Assembly (NCBI GenBank): GCA_024330265.1
Contig: JANDLT010000014.1
Location: 31,594-95,593 of the forward strand
DNA: 64,000 bases
Reading direction: 5' to 3'
Origin: Pyrinomonadaceae bacterium MAG19_C2-C3
GTDB taxonomy: Bacteria > Acidobacteriota > Blastocatellia > Pyrinomonadales > Pyrinomonadaceae
Shown here: positions 16,016 through 24,586 of the stretch, in pieces
Numbering within the stretch: the first letter of the stretch is position 1
How the letters are laid out: each line of letters opens with the position of its first letter
The notes under the pieces: generated by a model
What the model was told of the DNA's origin: nothing
Databases searched by the model: none
The model's input: the letters and a program-made list of their open reading frames with translations, nothing else
Translations under genes and position numbers: made by a program

Positions 16016-16819
16016 TCATCGTTGTGGCGGAACAATACCGTCACGCGCGGCGGGCGTCACGGTATTCTCCGGCGTAATCGGGTTTTGCGGTGCGGCATTG
16101 AGCGTGTTCGTCGGCACATTCGTTTCGCTCGCGCCGAGTCGTGCGCGCAAGCGTTCTATATCCGCATCGGTTGATGCAATCACACTCTCAAGCCGCGTGC
16201 GACTGTTGGAGAGAGTTTGTAATTGCGCGTTTAACCGCGTCCGCTCGTTTTCAAGTCGGCGGCGAATACGTTCGCGCGCAAGTTCCGGTCGCCCCGAACC
16301 TGAACCCGCGTTCGCAAGTTCGACATTCTCCGGTTCGATTTCAACCGCAATCTGGTCAAGCCGCGCTTGAACATTGTCCTGCTTTTCCTGCACTTCAACC
16401 AACTGTTGTTGGTAGCCTTGCGCGCGTTGTTCGCTTTGATACAAGCTATTGGAAAGCTGTGCGCGCAACACATCCGGGTCAACCGTCGGCGCGGGCGGCG
16501 GGGCGGCGGGGCGCGGCACAATTGAACTATTCCGGTTTCCGGTTGAAGTTTGGTTGCGATTCGTCCCCGCGTTGCGTGTCGGAAGATTCGCGGCGTCGTC
16601 ATCGGCGGTGCTGATAATCTCTGCATCCGTGCCTTCCGTCGTCGAAGCGAGTGGCGGAACTTGCCCGCGCACAGGGTTCGTCACACGCCGCGACGGGCGG
16701 CGTTGCGTGCGTTGTTGAACGGGCTGCGCGGCGGCACTGACTTCTAAAACATCCGCAACGCTTATCACCGAACCGCACGCCGCCATCAACGTCACCATCA
16801 AAAAATTCTTAACTTTCAT
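16016..16819 (-). CDS. Secreted coiled-coil protein, unknown function
   Basis: A 267-residue protein with a signal sequence (residues 1-31, MVTLMAACGSVISVADVL, ending AAAQ). Residues ~35-110 are Arg/Thr/Asn-rich and probably disordered. Residues ~115-230 show long helices with heptads (YQQQLVEVQEKQDNVQARLD, then RIRRRLENERTRLNAQLQTL), suggesting an extended envelope coiled coil. The C-terminus is again low in complexity. No family was recognised. It starts 106 bp after the nadC stop in the same direction and could be read from the same transcript. Confidence 0.75.
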   Translation of the reverse strand: MKVKNFLMVTLMAACGSVISVADVLEVSAAAQPVQQRTQRRPSRRVTNPVRGQVPPLASTTEGTDAEIISTADDDAANLPTRNAGTNRNQTSTGNRNSSIVPRPAAPPPAPTVDPDVLRAQLSNSLYQSEQRAQGYQQQLVEVQEKQDNVQARLDQIAVEIEPENVELANAGSGSGRPELARERIRRRLENERTRLNAQLQTLSNSRTRLESVIASTDADIERLRARLGASETNVPTNTLNAAPQNPITPENTVTPAARDGIVPPQR

Positions 16820-16852
16820 GTTCCGTACTTCCTTTTTTAGAAACTAAAATCG

Positions 16853-17713
16853 TCATCCCGCTTGAATCTTAAAACTGATGTCCATCGCCCGCGCCGAATG
16901 CGTCAATGCTCCGACGCTGATAAGGTCAACGCCGGTTTCCGCGTAGGCGCGCACCGTCTCAAGATTGATGCCGCCGGATGATTCGAGCAGGACGTTTTCG
17001 CCCGCGAGTTCGCGCGTCAATTCGACCATCGGGCGCGTCTCTTCGGGCGTTAAATTGTCGAGCATGATGATGTCGGCTTTCGCGGAAATGGCTTCGCGCA
17101 AATCGCGTTCGTTGGAAACTTCGACTTCGATTTTGTGAAGGTGTCCCGCCACGTCGCGGGCGCGTTCAATCGCCGCCGCGACACCGCCTGCCAGCGCGAT
17201 GTGATTGTCTTTGATAAGCACGCCGTCGTCCAAACCGAAACGATGATTGCGCCCGCCGCCAATTTGCACCGCGTACTTTTCCAGCATACGCAAACCCGGC
17301 GTCGTCTTGCGCGTGTCCACGATGCGGGCGCGTGTGCCTTCCGTGAGTTTGACGTATTGACGTGTCAAAGTCGTGATACCGGAAAGACGTTGAAGTAAAT
17401 TGAGCGCGACACGTTCGCCGCCCAAAAGCACATCTGCGAAACCCGATGTGCGGGCGATGACTTTTCCGGCTTCGACATCATCGCCGTCGGAAACGAAGGC
17501 TTCGATTTGTTGTTGCGTGTCGAGCGTCGAGAACACGGCTTCGGCGGCTTCAAGCCCGCACACGGTCATCGCTTCTTTCGCTATGAAACGCCCGCGCGCC
17601 TGTGCGTTGCGGGCGACGACGGATTGCGTCGTGATGTCGCCGCGTCCCAAGTCTTCACTTAGAAACGCGCCGATTTGCGAATAGAGCGCGCCTTCATCGA
17701 ATGCGAATGTCAT
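16853..17713 (-). CDS. nadC: Nicotinate-nucleotide pyrophosphorylase (carboxylating)
   Basis: A 286-residue type II phosphoribosyltransferase converting quinolinate and PRPP to nicotinate mononucleotide in de novo NAD synthesis. Signatures seen: EDLGRGDITTQSVV near the N-terminus, DTRKTTPGLRMLEKYAVQIG, GGGRNHRFGLDDGVLIKDNH, and SGGINLETVRAYAETGVDLI near the C-terminus. Length is typical. The ATG overlaps the valS stop by 4 bp (ATGA), so the two are translationally coupled. nadA and nadB are not in the window. Confidence 0.96.
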   Translation of the reverse strand: MTFAFDEGALYSQIGAFLSEDLGRGDITTQSVVARNAQARGRFIAKEAMTVCGLEAAEAVFSTLDTQQQIEAFVSDGDDVEAGKVIARTSGFADVLLGGERVALNLLQRLSGITTLTRQYVKLTEGTRARIVDTRKTTPGLRMLEKYAVQIGGGRNHRFGLDDGVLIKDNHIALAGGVAAAIERARDVAGHLHKIEVEVSNERDLREAISAKADIIMLDNLTPEETRPMVELTRELAGENVLLESSGGINLETVRAYAETGVDLISVGALTHSARAMDISFKIQAG

Positions 17714-20412
17714 CCCAATGCCTCCACCATGATTTTGAGTCCCGCGATGCGTTGTTCGGTGTCCGCGACTTTCGCCTTCAGTTCGTCAACTTTTTCTTGC
17801 GGGGCGCGTCCGGCAAAGTTCGGGTTCGTCAGTTGTGCCTTACCGCGTTCCGCTTCACCGCTTAACTTCTCCATTTCACGCGACAAACGCGCCCGCTCTT
17901 TCTCGAAATCAATCAAACCCTCAAGCGGCACGGCGACTTCCGCGCCACCGCCAAGCACGGCACGCGCCGACGCACGCGGGGCATCAAGTCGCTCATCAAC
18001 CTTTAACTCTGATGCACGCGCGAGGCGTTTGATGCTTGCTTCGTTCGTCGAAATTACCTGACGCAAGTTTGCATCTTGTGCGCCGACGATGACGGTCAGT
18101 TGTTCGGACGGTTTGATGTTGAGTTCCGCGCGAATCGTGCGGACGCGCGAGATGAGTTCGATGACGGTGTTCATTTCGCTTTCCGCCGCTTCATCAATAA
18201 GGAGTTTATCGGCAACGGGAAACGCGGTTAACATAATCGTTGGTTGGCTGTCGGAATACGCCGGATGCAAAACGGTGCTGCCCGCGTCGAGCGTTCCGGG
18301 CAAACGCCGCCACAAATCTTCCGTGATGTACGGCATGAACGGATGAAGTAGACGCAAAGCAACTTCGAGAATCGAAAGCGCGCGGCTTACGGCTTCGCGT
18401 CTTGCGGGCGAATCTTCCGGCGCGCTCACATCCCGTTTCGAGAGTTCGATATACCAATCGCAAAAGTCGTCCCAGAAAAAGTGATACAACGCATAAACCG
18501 CTTCGTGAAATTGATAACGACTAAGCGAGTCGTTCACCTGTCCGGCAACTTTGTTAAGCCGCGTGACGCACCAACGGTCATGCAACGTCAATTCATTTTT
18601 ATGCCTGACGAAATCGTAACCGATAGTCGCGCCTTCCGAGTTCATCAGACAGAAGCGCGCCGCGTTCCAAATCTTGTTCGCAAAGTTGCGATACGATTCA
18701 ACCTGCGTGTCGCTCCAACGTGTATCGGTCGCGCCCGCGTTTGCCAAAACAAGACGTGTCGCGTCCACGCCGTATTTGTCGAACACATCGAGCGGGTCAA
18801 CGCCGTTGCCTTTGGTCTTCGACATGCGTTGCCCGTTTTTATCAAGCACCGTTCCCGTAATGAACACGTCGCGGAACGGCGGCTCATCCAGAAATTCGAG
18901 CGATGTCATCACCATCCGCGACACCCACAGGAACACGATGTCGCGTGCCGTGACGAGTACGGATGTCGGATGAAATGTCCGCAAATCTTCTGTGTCATCA
19001 GGAAAGCCGAGCGTCGAGAACGACCACAAGGCGGACGAAAACCATGTATCCAAAACATCGGGGTCTTGCGTCAGTTTATCCGTTCCCGCCTGTGCCTGTG
19101 CTTCTTCATAAGTGCGGGCGACGAACACGCGCCCATCTTCGGCGAACCACGCGGGGATTTGGTGTCCCCACCAGAGTTGGCGCGAAATCGTCCAATCGCG
19201 CAGGTTCTCAAGCCACTCCGTATAAACTTTTCCGTACGGATTCTCCGGCGTAAAGCGCGGCAAACCTTCGTCGCGCATGAGGTTCAAAGCCTTGTCGCGC
19301 ATCGCGTCCATTCGGCAAAACCATTGCGTCATCACGAGCGGCTCAATCGGAACTTTGCTTCGCTCCGATAATGAAATCGCAAACTCGTAATCTTCATTCT
19401 TTTCAAGCAAGCCGAGTTCGTCGAAGCGCGTGATGACTTTTTCGCGTGCTTCAAATCGGTCGAGTCCGACGAAATCCGCCCCCGCCGCTTCGGTCATGTG
19501 CGCGTGCTTATCCATGATGACGATGTGCGGCAAATTGTGACGCTCACCGATTTCATAATCGTTCGGGTCATGCGCGGGGGTGATTTTCACCGCCCCCGTA
19601 CCGAACGTGGGGTCAACGTATTCGTCCGCGATAATCGGAACTTGTCTGCCCGTCAAAGGCAAATCAATCGTCTTGCCGATAAGGTTTTTATATCGTTCAT
19701 CGTCCGCATTGACGGCGACGGCGGTGTCGCCCAACATCGTTTCCGGTCGCGTCGTAGCGACGACGATAAACTCTTGCCCGTCGCTTCCCGTGACCGGATA
19801 ACGCAGATATGTGAGTTTGCCTTTCTGCGTTTTCTTCTCGACTTCTAAATCCGAAAGCACGGTTTGCGCGACGGTATCCCAATTCACCATACGGTCGCCG
19901 CGATAGATAAAACCCGCTTCATAAAGACGCACGAAGACTTCACGCACGGCGCGCGAAAGCCCCGCGTCCATCGTGAAGCGTTCGCGTGACCAATCAACGC
20001 TCGCGCCTTCGCGCCGCATCTGATTCGTAATCACGCCGCCGTACTCACGCTTCCACTGCCAGACACGTTCGATGAATTTTTCACGCCCTAAATCTTGCGG
20101 AGTTAAACCTTCCCCTTTCAACTGCCGCGTGACCATCAATTGCGTAGAGATTCCGGCGTGGTCGGTTCCGGGCAGCCACAAAGTTTTATAGCCCGACATG
20201 CGTTTGTGGCGCGCGAGAATGTCCATCAACGTATGTTGAAGGGCGTGACCTAAATGTAAGTTTCCGGTGACGTTCGGCGGCGGAATGGCGATTGAAAAAA
20301 CGGGTGCTTCGGGGTCGCGGTTGGCTTCCGGTTTGAAGCAACCTTCCGCTTCCCAACGCGCGTAGTGGTCTTGTTCGGATTGTCGTGAGTCGTATTGTTT
20401 CGGGATTTCCAT
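17710..20412 (-). CDS. valS: Valyl-tRNA synthetase
   Basis: A class I aminoacyl-tRNA synthetase of 900 residues from the ATG at 20412 (MEIPKQYDSR). A longer frame starts at 20463, but its first 17 residues look like leader sequence. HIGH-type motif PPNVTGNLHLGHAL is near residue 45 and the KMSKS-type motif appears as GQRMSKTKGN. The editing domain contains TTRPETMLGDTAVAV. The C-terminal coiled-coil arm (FEKERARLSREMEKLSGEAE) that contacts tRNA-Val is present. Overlaps nadC by 4 bp. Housekeeping gene without anomalies. Confidence 0.97.
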   Translation of the reverse strand: MEIPKQYDSRQSEQDHYARWEAEGCFKPEANRDPEAPVFSIAIPPPNVTGNLHLGHALQHTLMDILARHKRMSGYKTLWLPGTDHAGISTQLMVTRQLKGEGLTPQDLGREKFIERVWQWKREYGGVITNQMRREGASVDWSRERFTMDAGLSRAVREVFVRLYEAGFIYRGDRMVNWDTVAQTVLSDLEVEKKTQKGKLTYLRYPVTGSDGQEFIVVATTRPETMLGDTAVAVNADDERYKNLIGKTIDLPLTGRQVPIIADEYVDPTFGTGAVKITPAHDPNDYEIGERHNLPHIVIMDKHAHMTEAAGADFVGLDRFEAREKVITRFDELGLLEKNEDYEFAISLSERSKVPIEPLVMTQWFCRMDAMRDKALNLMRDEGLPRFTPENPYGKVYTEWLENLRDWTISRQLWWGHQIPAWFAEDGRVFVARTYEEAQAQAGTDKLTQDPDVLDTWFSSALWSFSTLGFPDDTEDLRTFHPTSVLVTARDIVFLWVSRMVMTSLEFLDEPPFRDVFITGTVLDKNGQRMSKTKGNGVDPLDVFDKYGVDATRLVLANAGATDTRWSDTQVESYRNFANKIWNAARFCLMNSEGATIGYDFVRHKNELTLHDRWCVTRLNKVAGQVNDSLSRYQFHEAVYALYHFFWDDFCDWYIELSKRDVSAPEDSPARREAVSRALSILEVALRLLHPFMPYITEDLWRRLPGTLDAGSTVLHPAYSDSQPTIMLTAFPVADKLLIDEAAESEMNTVIELISRVRTIRAELNIKPSEQLTVIVGAQDANLRQVISTNEASIKRLARASELKVDERLDAPRASARAVLGGGAEVAVPLEGLIDFEKERARLSREMEKLSGEAERGKAQLTNPNFAGRAPQEKVDELKAKVADTEQRIAGLKIMVEALG

Positions 20413-20508
20413 TTGCCGCTCAATATAACAATTTGTTTCCGTTTTGATGAAACGCATCGCCAAATTATGAACAAGCTATCCCAAAAACAGCTTTTAATTG
20501 ATTGAAAA

Positions 20509-20605
20509 CTCTGCGGCACTCCGCATCTTCAACTCTGCGGTTCTCTGCGTGAAAAACTTTTTTGACGCAGAGATACGCGGAGTGATGACGCGGAGTGCCG
20601 CAGAG
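20509..20605. repeat. CTCTGCGG-type inverted repeat in the valS upstream region
   Basis: The gene-free stretch 20413-20788 is occupied by inverted arms of CTCTGCGG / TTCTCTGCGT and ACGCAGAG / CCGCAGAG units around an A/T-rich centre (GAAAAACTTTTTTGAC). A looser inverted pair follows at about 20640-20760. It is related to the element at 5553. Nothing else coding was seen there. Confidence 0.75.
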
Positions 20606-20788
20606 AAGAATCATTTTTGAGATAGCTTCAAGTTGAAAGGCAAAGTGAAACGGAGACGAGCGAAGGCAAGAACGGAGGCGACGGAGGGTAAAAGAATCTC
20701 AAATCTAAAATTGCTTTACCTCTGTTGACCTTCGTTTTACTGATTTAACCAAAGACCGTTTCGCGCTATGAAGCTTCGATGCTTCCTA

Positions 20789-22255
20789 TCACCCGCCCGA
20801 CTTCGCATCTTCATCCAGACGCTGTTTGATGAGTCGTTCCGCGAGTTGCGGCACGACTTCCCACGCGACTTCGCGCAGAACTTTCTCCAGCAGACCACTC
20901 TCCGAAAGATGCGCGACGACATCGCGCGCGATGTGGTCTATGAATTCGGGTGGAAATGTATTGGGTGAGAATGCGGCAATCGCGCCGCCTGTTTCATGCG
21001 CGGTGGGTGCGGCTTCTTCCACATTCATCGCTTCGACGTTCGTGACTTCCACATCGTCCGCGAACTCGAAACTCTCACGATCAATCATCGCGGAGGGGAA
21101 TTGTTCATTCGTGGTGGCGGGAGCGTCATCACCGAAATCGAGAATCGCATCGTCGGAATTATTTAGCGGCGCGGCTTGCGTTTCGCCTAAATCAAGCGGA
21201 GCGTCATCGGTAAGCGCGAACGAGAAATCGTCTTCGTTCGCGGGTTCACCCGACGCCGATTGCTCATCCGCGAAAAGATTATCGTCAAAGGGATTATCGG
21301 TCTGCGGCTTATCGGTGAAGTCGTTTGAAGAATGATGCGGTTCGTCGTGTGGTGTCATCTTGGTGTCGGGTTCGGCGGTGGTGTGTTCGGTGTCAATCGC
21401 TTCGTCCGGCTCAAAGGATACAGGCGGAGCGTCGAAGTATAAGGTTTCGTCGAGCGGCGAAGTTTCGGTTGGCGGTTCGGGCGTCTCAAACTTATCGTCT
21501 TTTGACATGAAAGTCGGCGCGCTTGACGAAGACGAGGCGGTTGATGAATGCGGCGCGGCAAGTTCGGCGACTTGAATCATCGCGTCATCGTCTGCCTGTT
21601 CTTCTGTGGCGGCGGTTGCCGTGAAAGTCTGTGCGTCTTCTTGCGTGTCGCGTCTGCGGTTCATGCTTATAGCGTCGCCTGTCACCGGCGGCGGTTCATC
21701 CACGCGATTGTGTTGCGCGTCATTTTTATCAGGTGAAGCGAGGACGTTTTCAGGCTCAAAAGAGCGCGCAGTGGGTGGCGTTGAAACCGCTTCGGGTGCG
21801 GGTGAATCTTCGCGGGGGCGGTGTTCATCGTCGGCGTTGGTCGGTTTATTTTCCGCCGCTTCATCGCTTGGGCGGGCGGATGAAAGCAAGCCGCTGACTT
21901 TATTGACGAGTTCGCGTATGGACTGGAATGGTTTAGTCAAAGTGTCGTTCGCACCTGCGCGGCGCGCCTCCGCTTCGTTATAGGGTTCAAATGAATTGAT
22001 GAGCAACAGCACGGGGATGTGTCGCAATCTTTCGTCGCGCTTGATGCGGCGACACACTTCGTAGCCGTCAGGCTTCGGCATCTGCGCGTCGAGCAGTACG
22101 ATGTCGGGCTTTGTGCGTTCGATAATTTCAATCGCGGCGGTTCCATTGCTGACGGTTGTGACGGCAAAGCCTTCATCCCGAAACGTCAGGTCAACGACTT
22201 TCTGAATCGTGATTGAATCGTCGGCGACAAGCAGTGTGCGGGCGGCGGCTAACAA
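20789..22255 (-). CDS. Receiver-domain protein with long acidic linker and conserved C-terminal helix region
   Basis: A 488-residue protein. Residues ~5-125 form a CheY-like receiver: acidic pair in LLVADDSITIQ, phospho-acceptor in IVLLDAQMPKPDGYE, and conserved lysine in LTKPFQSI. A ~290-residue Asp/Glu/Pro/Thr-rich disordered linker follows. The C-terminal ~60 residues (IDHIARDVVAHLSESGLLEK, then VLREVAWEVVPQLAERLIKQ) form amphipathic helices found in FrzS-like and other deltaproteobacterial/acidobacterial gliding or pilus-polarity regulators. A role in motility signalling with PilT at 55 kb is an inference. The linker length and composition are unusual. Confidence 0.85.
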   Translation of the reverse strand: MLAAARTLLVADDSITIQKVVDLTFRDEGFAVTTVSNGTAAIEIIERTKPDIVLLDAQMPKPDGYEVCRRIKRDERLRHIPVLLLINSFEPYNEAEARRAGANDTLTKPFQSIRELVNKVSGLLSSARPSDEAAENKPTNADDEHRPREDSPAPEAVSTPPTARSFEPENVLASPDKNDAQHNRVDEPPPVTGDAISMNRRRDTQEDAQTFTATAATEEQADDDAMIQVAELAAPHSSTASSSSSAPTFMSKDDKFETPEPPTETSPLDETLYFDAPPVSFEPDEAIDTEHTTAEPDTKMTPHDEPHHSSNDFTDKPQTDNPFDDNLFADEQSASGEPANEDDFSFALTDDAPLDLGETQAAPLNNSDDAILDFGDDAPATTNEQFPSAMIDRESFEFADDVEVTNVEAMNVEEAAPTAHETGGAIAAFSPNTFPPEFIDHIARDVVAHLSESGLLEKVLREVAWEVVPQLAERLIKQRLDEDAKSGG

Positions 22256-22420
22256 GGTTTTCGACTCCTAAGCTTTTCAGGTTTGCCGAAGGTTTGCGGG
22301 GTTAATGCTCATCGTTGTTTTGCGGAAAAAGGGTGAGACTCGTAAGCCTGATTTGATGACCGGCATCGAACCTAGCACTGACGCCGAAGCGTCGTCAAGA
22401 GTGATGAGTGACAAGCGAAA

Positions 22421-22518
22421 AGCAGGAGTCAGAAGCCAGAAGTCAGAAGTCAGAATGAAGATAAGAAGCGGAACGTGTTTTATTCTGGCTCCTGACTTCT
22501 GGCTCCTGACTCCTGCTT
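22421..22518. repeat. AGAAGTC heptamer inverted repeat
   Basis: Left arm 22421-22455 (units AGGAGTC, AGAAGCC, AGAAGTC, AGAAGTC) faces a right arm at 22482-22518 with complementary units. The spacer is about 26 bp. The right arm encodes the last residues of the pseudopilin-like gene and supplies its TAA stop. Confidence 0.85.
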
Positions 22519-23196
22519 GTCTCTCCTCACTAAAATATCGTCGGGCGTATTCGGTGTGCCGTCCGCGCCGTCGGAACTCAAGGCGAAAGCGTTCGTCGTG
22601 CCTTGATAGCGATACGGTTGATGCCATGGGTCAACGCGAATCACACGCGCGAGAAAGCGCGGCGCGAGGGCATCAATCAAAACAACTCCGTCGGATGCGA
22701 CGACGTAAAAGCCGCGTTCGCGCCGGTAGCTTTCAAGTGCGGCGCGAATTAGTTCAAGTTCCGCTCTCGCGCGCAAACGCTTTTCATTGTTAAGCGCGGC
22801 GGTGATAAGAGCGACATCTTCCCAGCGATTCTCGCCCGTGCGAACTTCCGCGACACGCCAAGCGTCCGCTTCACGCGCAAAGCGAAACGCGGTTTTCACC
22901 TGCGCCTCGACGGTCGCGGACGAACCGAGCGTTGAAACCTCACCGACGATTTCCACATTGTCGCCACCGAAATCGCCCCCCGCGAAGCGTCTTATCAATC
23001 GCTCGGCTTCACCTTTACTTAGCTTCGGAGCAACACTTGTCACGACGCCCGACGACACGCCAAACATCGCAAAGACAGTGAAGCAAAGCGACGCGACGAT
23101 GATTCCGCATGACGCCGAAATCCGACGGCGACGAAGGTGCGTGTTTCGTGCTTGGTGATGTGACGCTTGTATTTCTTTCGCTTGTATTTCTTTCAT
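22480..23196 (-). CDS. Membrane-anchored protein with GspG-like pseudopilin C-terminal region
   Basis: About 238 residues from the ATG at 23196; a longer frame to 23235 would overlap the upstream gene. One transmembrane helix near the N-terminus (IIVASLCFTVFAMFGVSSGV) is followed by a ~70-residue domain of unknown type. A C-terminal half resembles the major pseudopilin GspG: AELELIRAALESYRRERGFY, DPWHQPYRYQG, then FALSSDGADGTPNTPDDI, which in GspG binds calcium. The prepilin peptidase motif is absent at the N-terminus, so it is not a standard pseudopilin. The final ~10 residues (KQESGARSQEPE) are encoded by a heptamer repeat. It follows the DUF3592-like gene by 10 bp. Confidence 0.75.
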   Translation of the reverse strand: MKEIQAKEIQASHHQARNTHLRRRRISASCGIIVASLCFTVFAMFGVSSGVVTSVAPKLSKGEAERLIRRFAGGDFGGDNVEIVGEVSTLGSSATVEAQVKTAFRFAREADAWRVAEVRTGENRWEDVALITAALNNEKRLRARAELELIRAALESYRRERGFYVVASDGVVLIDALAPRFLARVIRVDPWHQPYRYQGTTNAFALSSDGADGTPNTPDDILVRRDKQESGARSQEPE

Positions 23197-23206
23197 CGCA
23201 AAACTC

Positions 23207-23617
23207 TTAACTCCCGCACGTCTCGTCGGCTTCAATCATCACCGCTTCGCGCGGGTGCGCGGGGTCGAAGCAAACTTTCGCACTCGCACCGATTCTGTAA
23301 TCTTCGCGCGCATCGCCGCGCACCAGCTTTTCACTTTCAACTGAAGTTCCACCGACGACATAACGATAGCGTATATGCGTCGTCGTGCGTCGTTTGCCTT
23401 CGTCCTGATTGACAACGATAGTGTCCGTGCGTTCGCGCCCCTTGCTTGCGAGAATATACGATGTCAAATCAACCGCGACGATTGTACCTTCGGCTGCCAC
23501 AGAAAACCGCGCCAACCTCTGCCTCTGCTGATAGCCTGTGAACCACATCAACACGCCGACAGCCAACGCGACGATGACCACCAAACCGATAAACATATAT
23601 GAGCGTCGGGCAGACAT
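23207..23617 (-). CDS. DUF3592-like membrane protein
   Basis: A 136-residue protein with one N-terminal transmembrane helix (YMFIGLVVIVALAVGVLMWF) and an extracytoplasmic beta-rich domain (EGTIVAVDL, HIRYRYVVGGTSVESEKLVR, YRIGASAKVCFDPAHPREAV) matching the DUF3592 pattern. Function unknown. It lies 10 bp upstream of the pseudopilin-like gene on the same strand, so the two are probably one transcript. An AGTAGAA repeat pair separates it from the receiver gene at 23726. Confidence 0.75.
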   Translation of the reverse strand: MSARRSYMFIGLVVIVALAVGVLMWFTGYQQRQRLARFSVAAEGTIVAVDLTSYILASKGRERTDTIVVNQDEGKRRTTTHIRYRYVVGGTSVESEKLVRGDAREDYRIGASAKVCFDPAHPREAVMIEADETCGS

Positions 23618-23623
23618 GAGTTG

Positions 23624-23723
23624 GAAAGTAGAAAGTAGAAGGGAGAAGCTGAAAAGCCAGTGATAATTAAGATCGTGTTGCCTGTTTTAATTTTCTCCTT
23701 TCTCCCTTCTACTTTCTACTTTG
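23624..23723. repeat. AGTAGAA heptamer inverted repeat
   Basis: Arms with AAAGTAGAAAGTAGAAGGGA (left) and the complementary CTTCTACTTTCTACTTT (right) fill the interval between the stop of the receiver gene at 23726 and the start of the DUF3592-like gene at 23617. Related in unit to the element at 13362. Confidence 0.85.
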
Positions 23724-23725
23724 CT

Positions 23726-24130
23726 TCAGCTTCCCGCTTTGCTTATGAGCATTCGGAGCATGACTTGGACTTGCGAGGTGGTGAAGGGTTTGGGCAGGAA
23801 GACGACGGCTCCGGCGGCGAAGCTATCGGACGATAGTTTCGGGTTCTGTTCAGCGGTCATCATCATCACCGGAATCCGCATCAAACGCTTTTCGGTTTTC
23901 ATGTAACGCACAAGTTCGGGTCCCTGTATGTGCGGCATCACGACATCGAAGATGCCCGCGATAAAGTCGCCGTCCGATTGTAAAATCTTGTACGCCTCGC
24001 GCCCGTCGCGCGCCGCGACGACCGTGTAGCCTTCCTTCTCCACAATCGCCGTCACTAAACGCAGGATTGCCGGGTCGTCATCGGCGACGAGAATGCGCGA
24101 CACACTTCCTGACGGATTCTGTGAACTCAC
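23726..24130 (-). CDS. Single-domain response regulator (CheY-like)
   Basis: Best start is a GTG at 24130 preceded by AAAGAGAG, giving 134 residues; a longer frame would run into the upstream coiled-coil gene. The receiver fold is complete: acidic pair in ILVADDDPAI, phospho-acceptor aspartate in IFDVVMPHIQGPEL, threonine in VMMMTAEQ and lysine in LPKPFTT. There is no output domain, so it probably acts by protein-protein contact. No histidine kinase is adjacent. Read in the same direction as the coiled-coil gene and pdxA. Confidence 0.88.
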   Translation of the reverse strand: MSSQNPSGSVSRILVADDDPAILRLVTAIVEKEGYTVVAARDGREAYKILQSDGDFIAGIFDVVMPHIQGPELVRYMKTEKRLMRIPVMMMTAEQNPKLSSDSFAAGAVVFLPKPFTTSQVQVMLRMLISKAGS

Positions 24131-24212
24131 AATGATTTGCTCTCTTTCTGAGAAAGTTTCGGGAAAATATAGATAAGGGCGCGAGCCGCTCGTTAAGGAA
24201 ACGACCGTGATA

Positions 24213-24542
24213 TTACGCTGCCGGTGGGCGTTGCCTGACTTCATCCTCGACGACCGCGATGCGCGCACGCATGGCGAAGAACTCACGCGCGAACTCGGCA
24301 AGGTGCGCGTTGATGCTTTTCATGTTTTGCTCGATGCTCGTCAGTCGAATCAAGAAGTTGTCCCACAGTGGGCGCGTCTGTCGTCTGCTCTCACCTAATT
24401 CTGTTTCCACTCGTGCGAGGCGTTCGTTCGTTGACTCCAAGCGTTCGCTCATCGAGTCCATGCGTTCGCTCATTGACTCCAATGTAGCGAGTACGCGCGA
24501 CTCAAAATCCGACGGTAATTTTTTTGTTAAATCTTCGTTCAT
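24213..24542 (-). CDS. Small coiled-coil protein
   Basis: A 109-residue protein that is almost entirely helical with clear heptads (TLESMSERMDSMSERLESTN, ERLARVETELGESRRQ). The repeated ESMSERMDSMSERLES pattern suggests a trimeric or tetrameric coiled coil. No family recognised. Its start region, including the ribosome binding site AAGGAG, is duplicated in tandem (33-bp period) in the gap to pdxA. The pdxA stop codon overlaps the first copy of AAGGAG, so translation may be coupled. Confidence 0.7.
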   Translation of the reverse strand: MNEDLTKKLPSDFESRVLATLESMSERMDSMSERLESTNERLARVETELGESRRQTRPLWDNFLIRLTSIEQNMKSINAHLAEFAREFFAMRARIAVVEDEVRQRPPAA

Positions 24543-24586
24543 CGTTTCTCCTTAACATGTTGAATCTTCGTTCACCGTTTCTCCTT
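24543..24586 (-). repeat. Tandem duplication of a ribosome binding site and start region
   Basis: On the minus strand AAGGAGAAACGgTGAACGAA and AAGGAGAAACGaTGAACGAA occur 33 bp apart. The upstream copy starts a 7-codon mini-frame with GTG ending in a TAA that overlaps the second AAGGAG. The downstream copy drives the coiled-coil gene. Confidence 0.75.

Noticed and set aside
18481..19371. 296-residue plus-strand frame inside valS
   Set aside because: Antisense of conserved synthetase motifs; no domain resemblance and no ribosome binding site.
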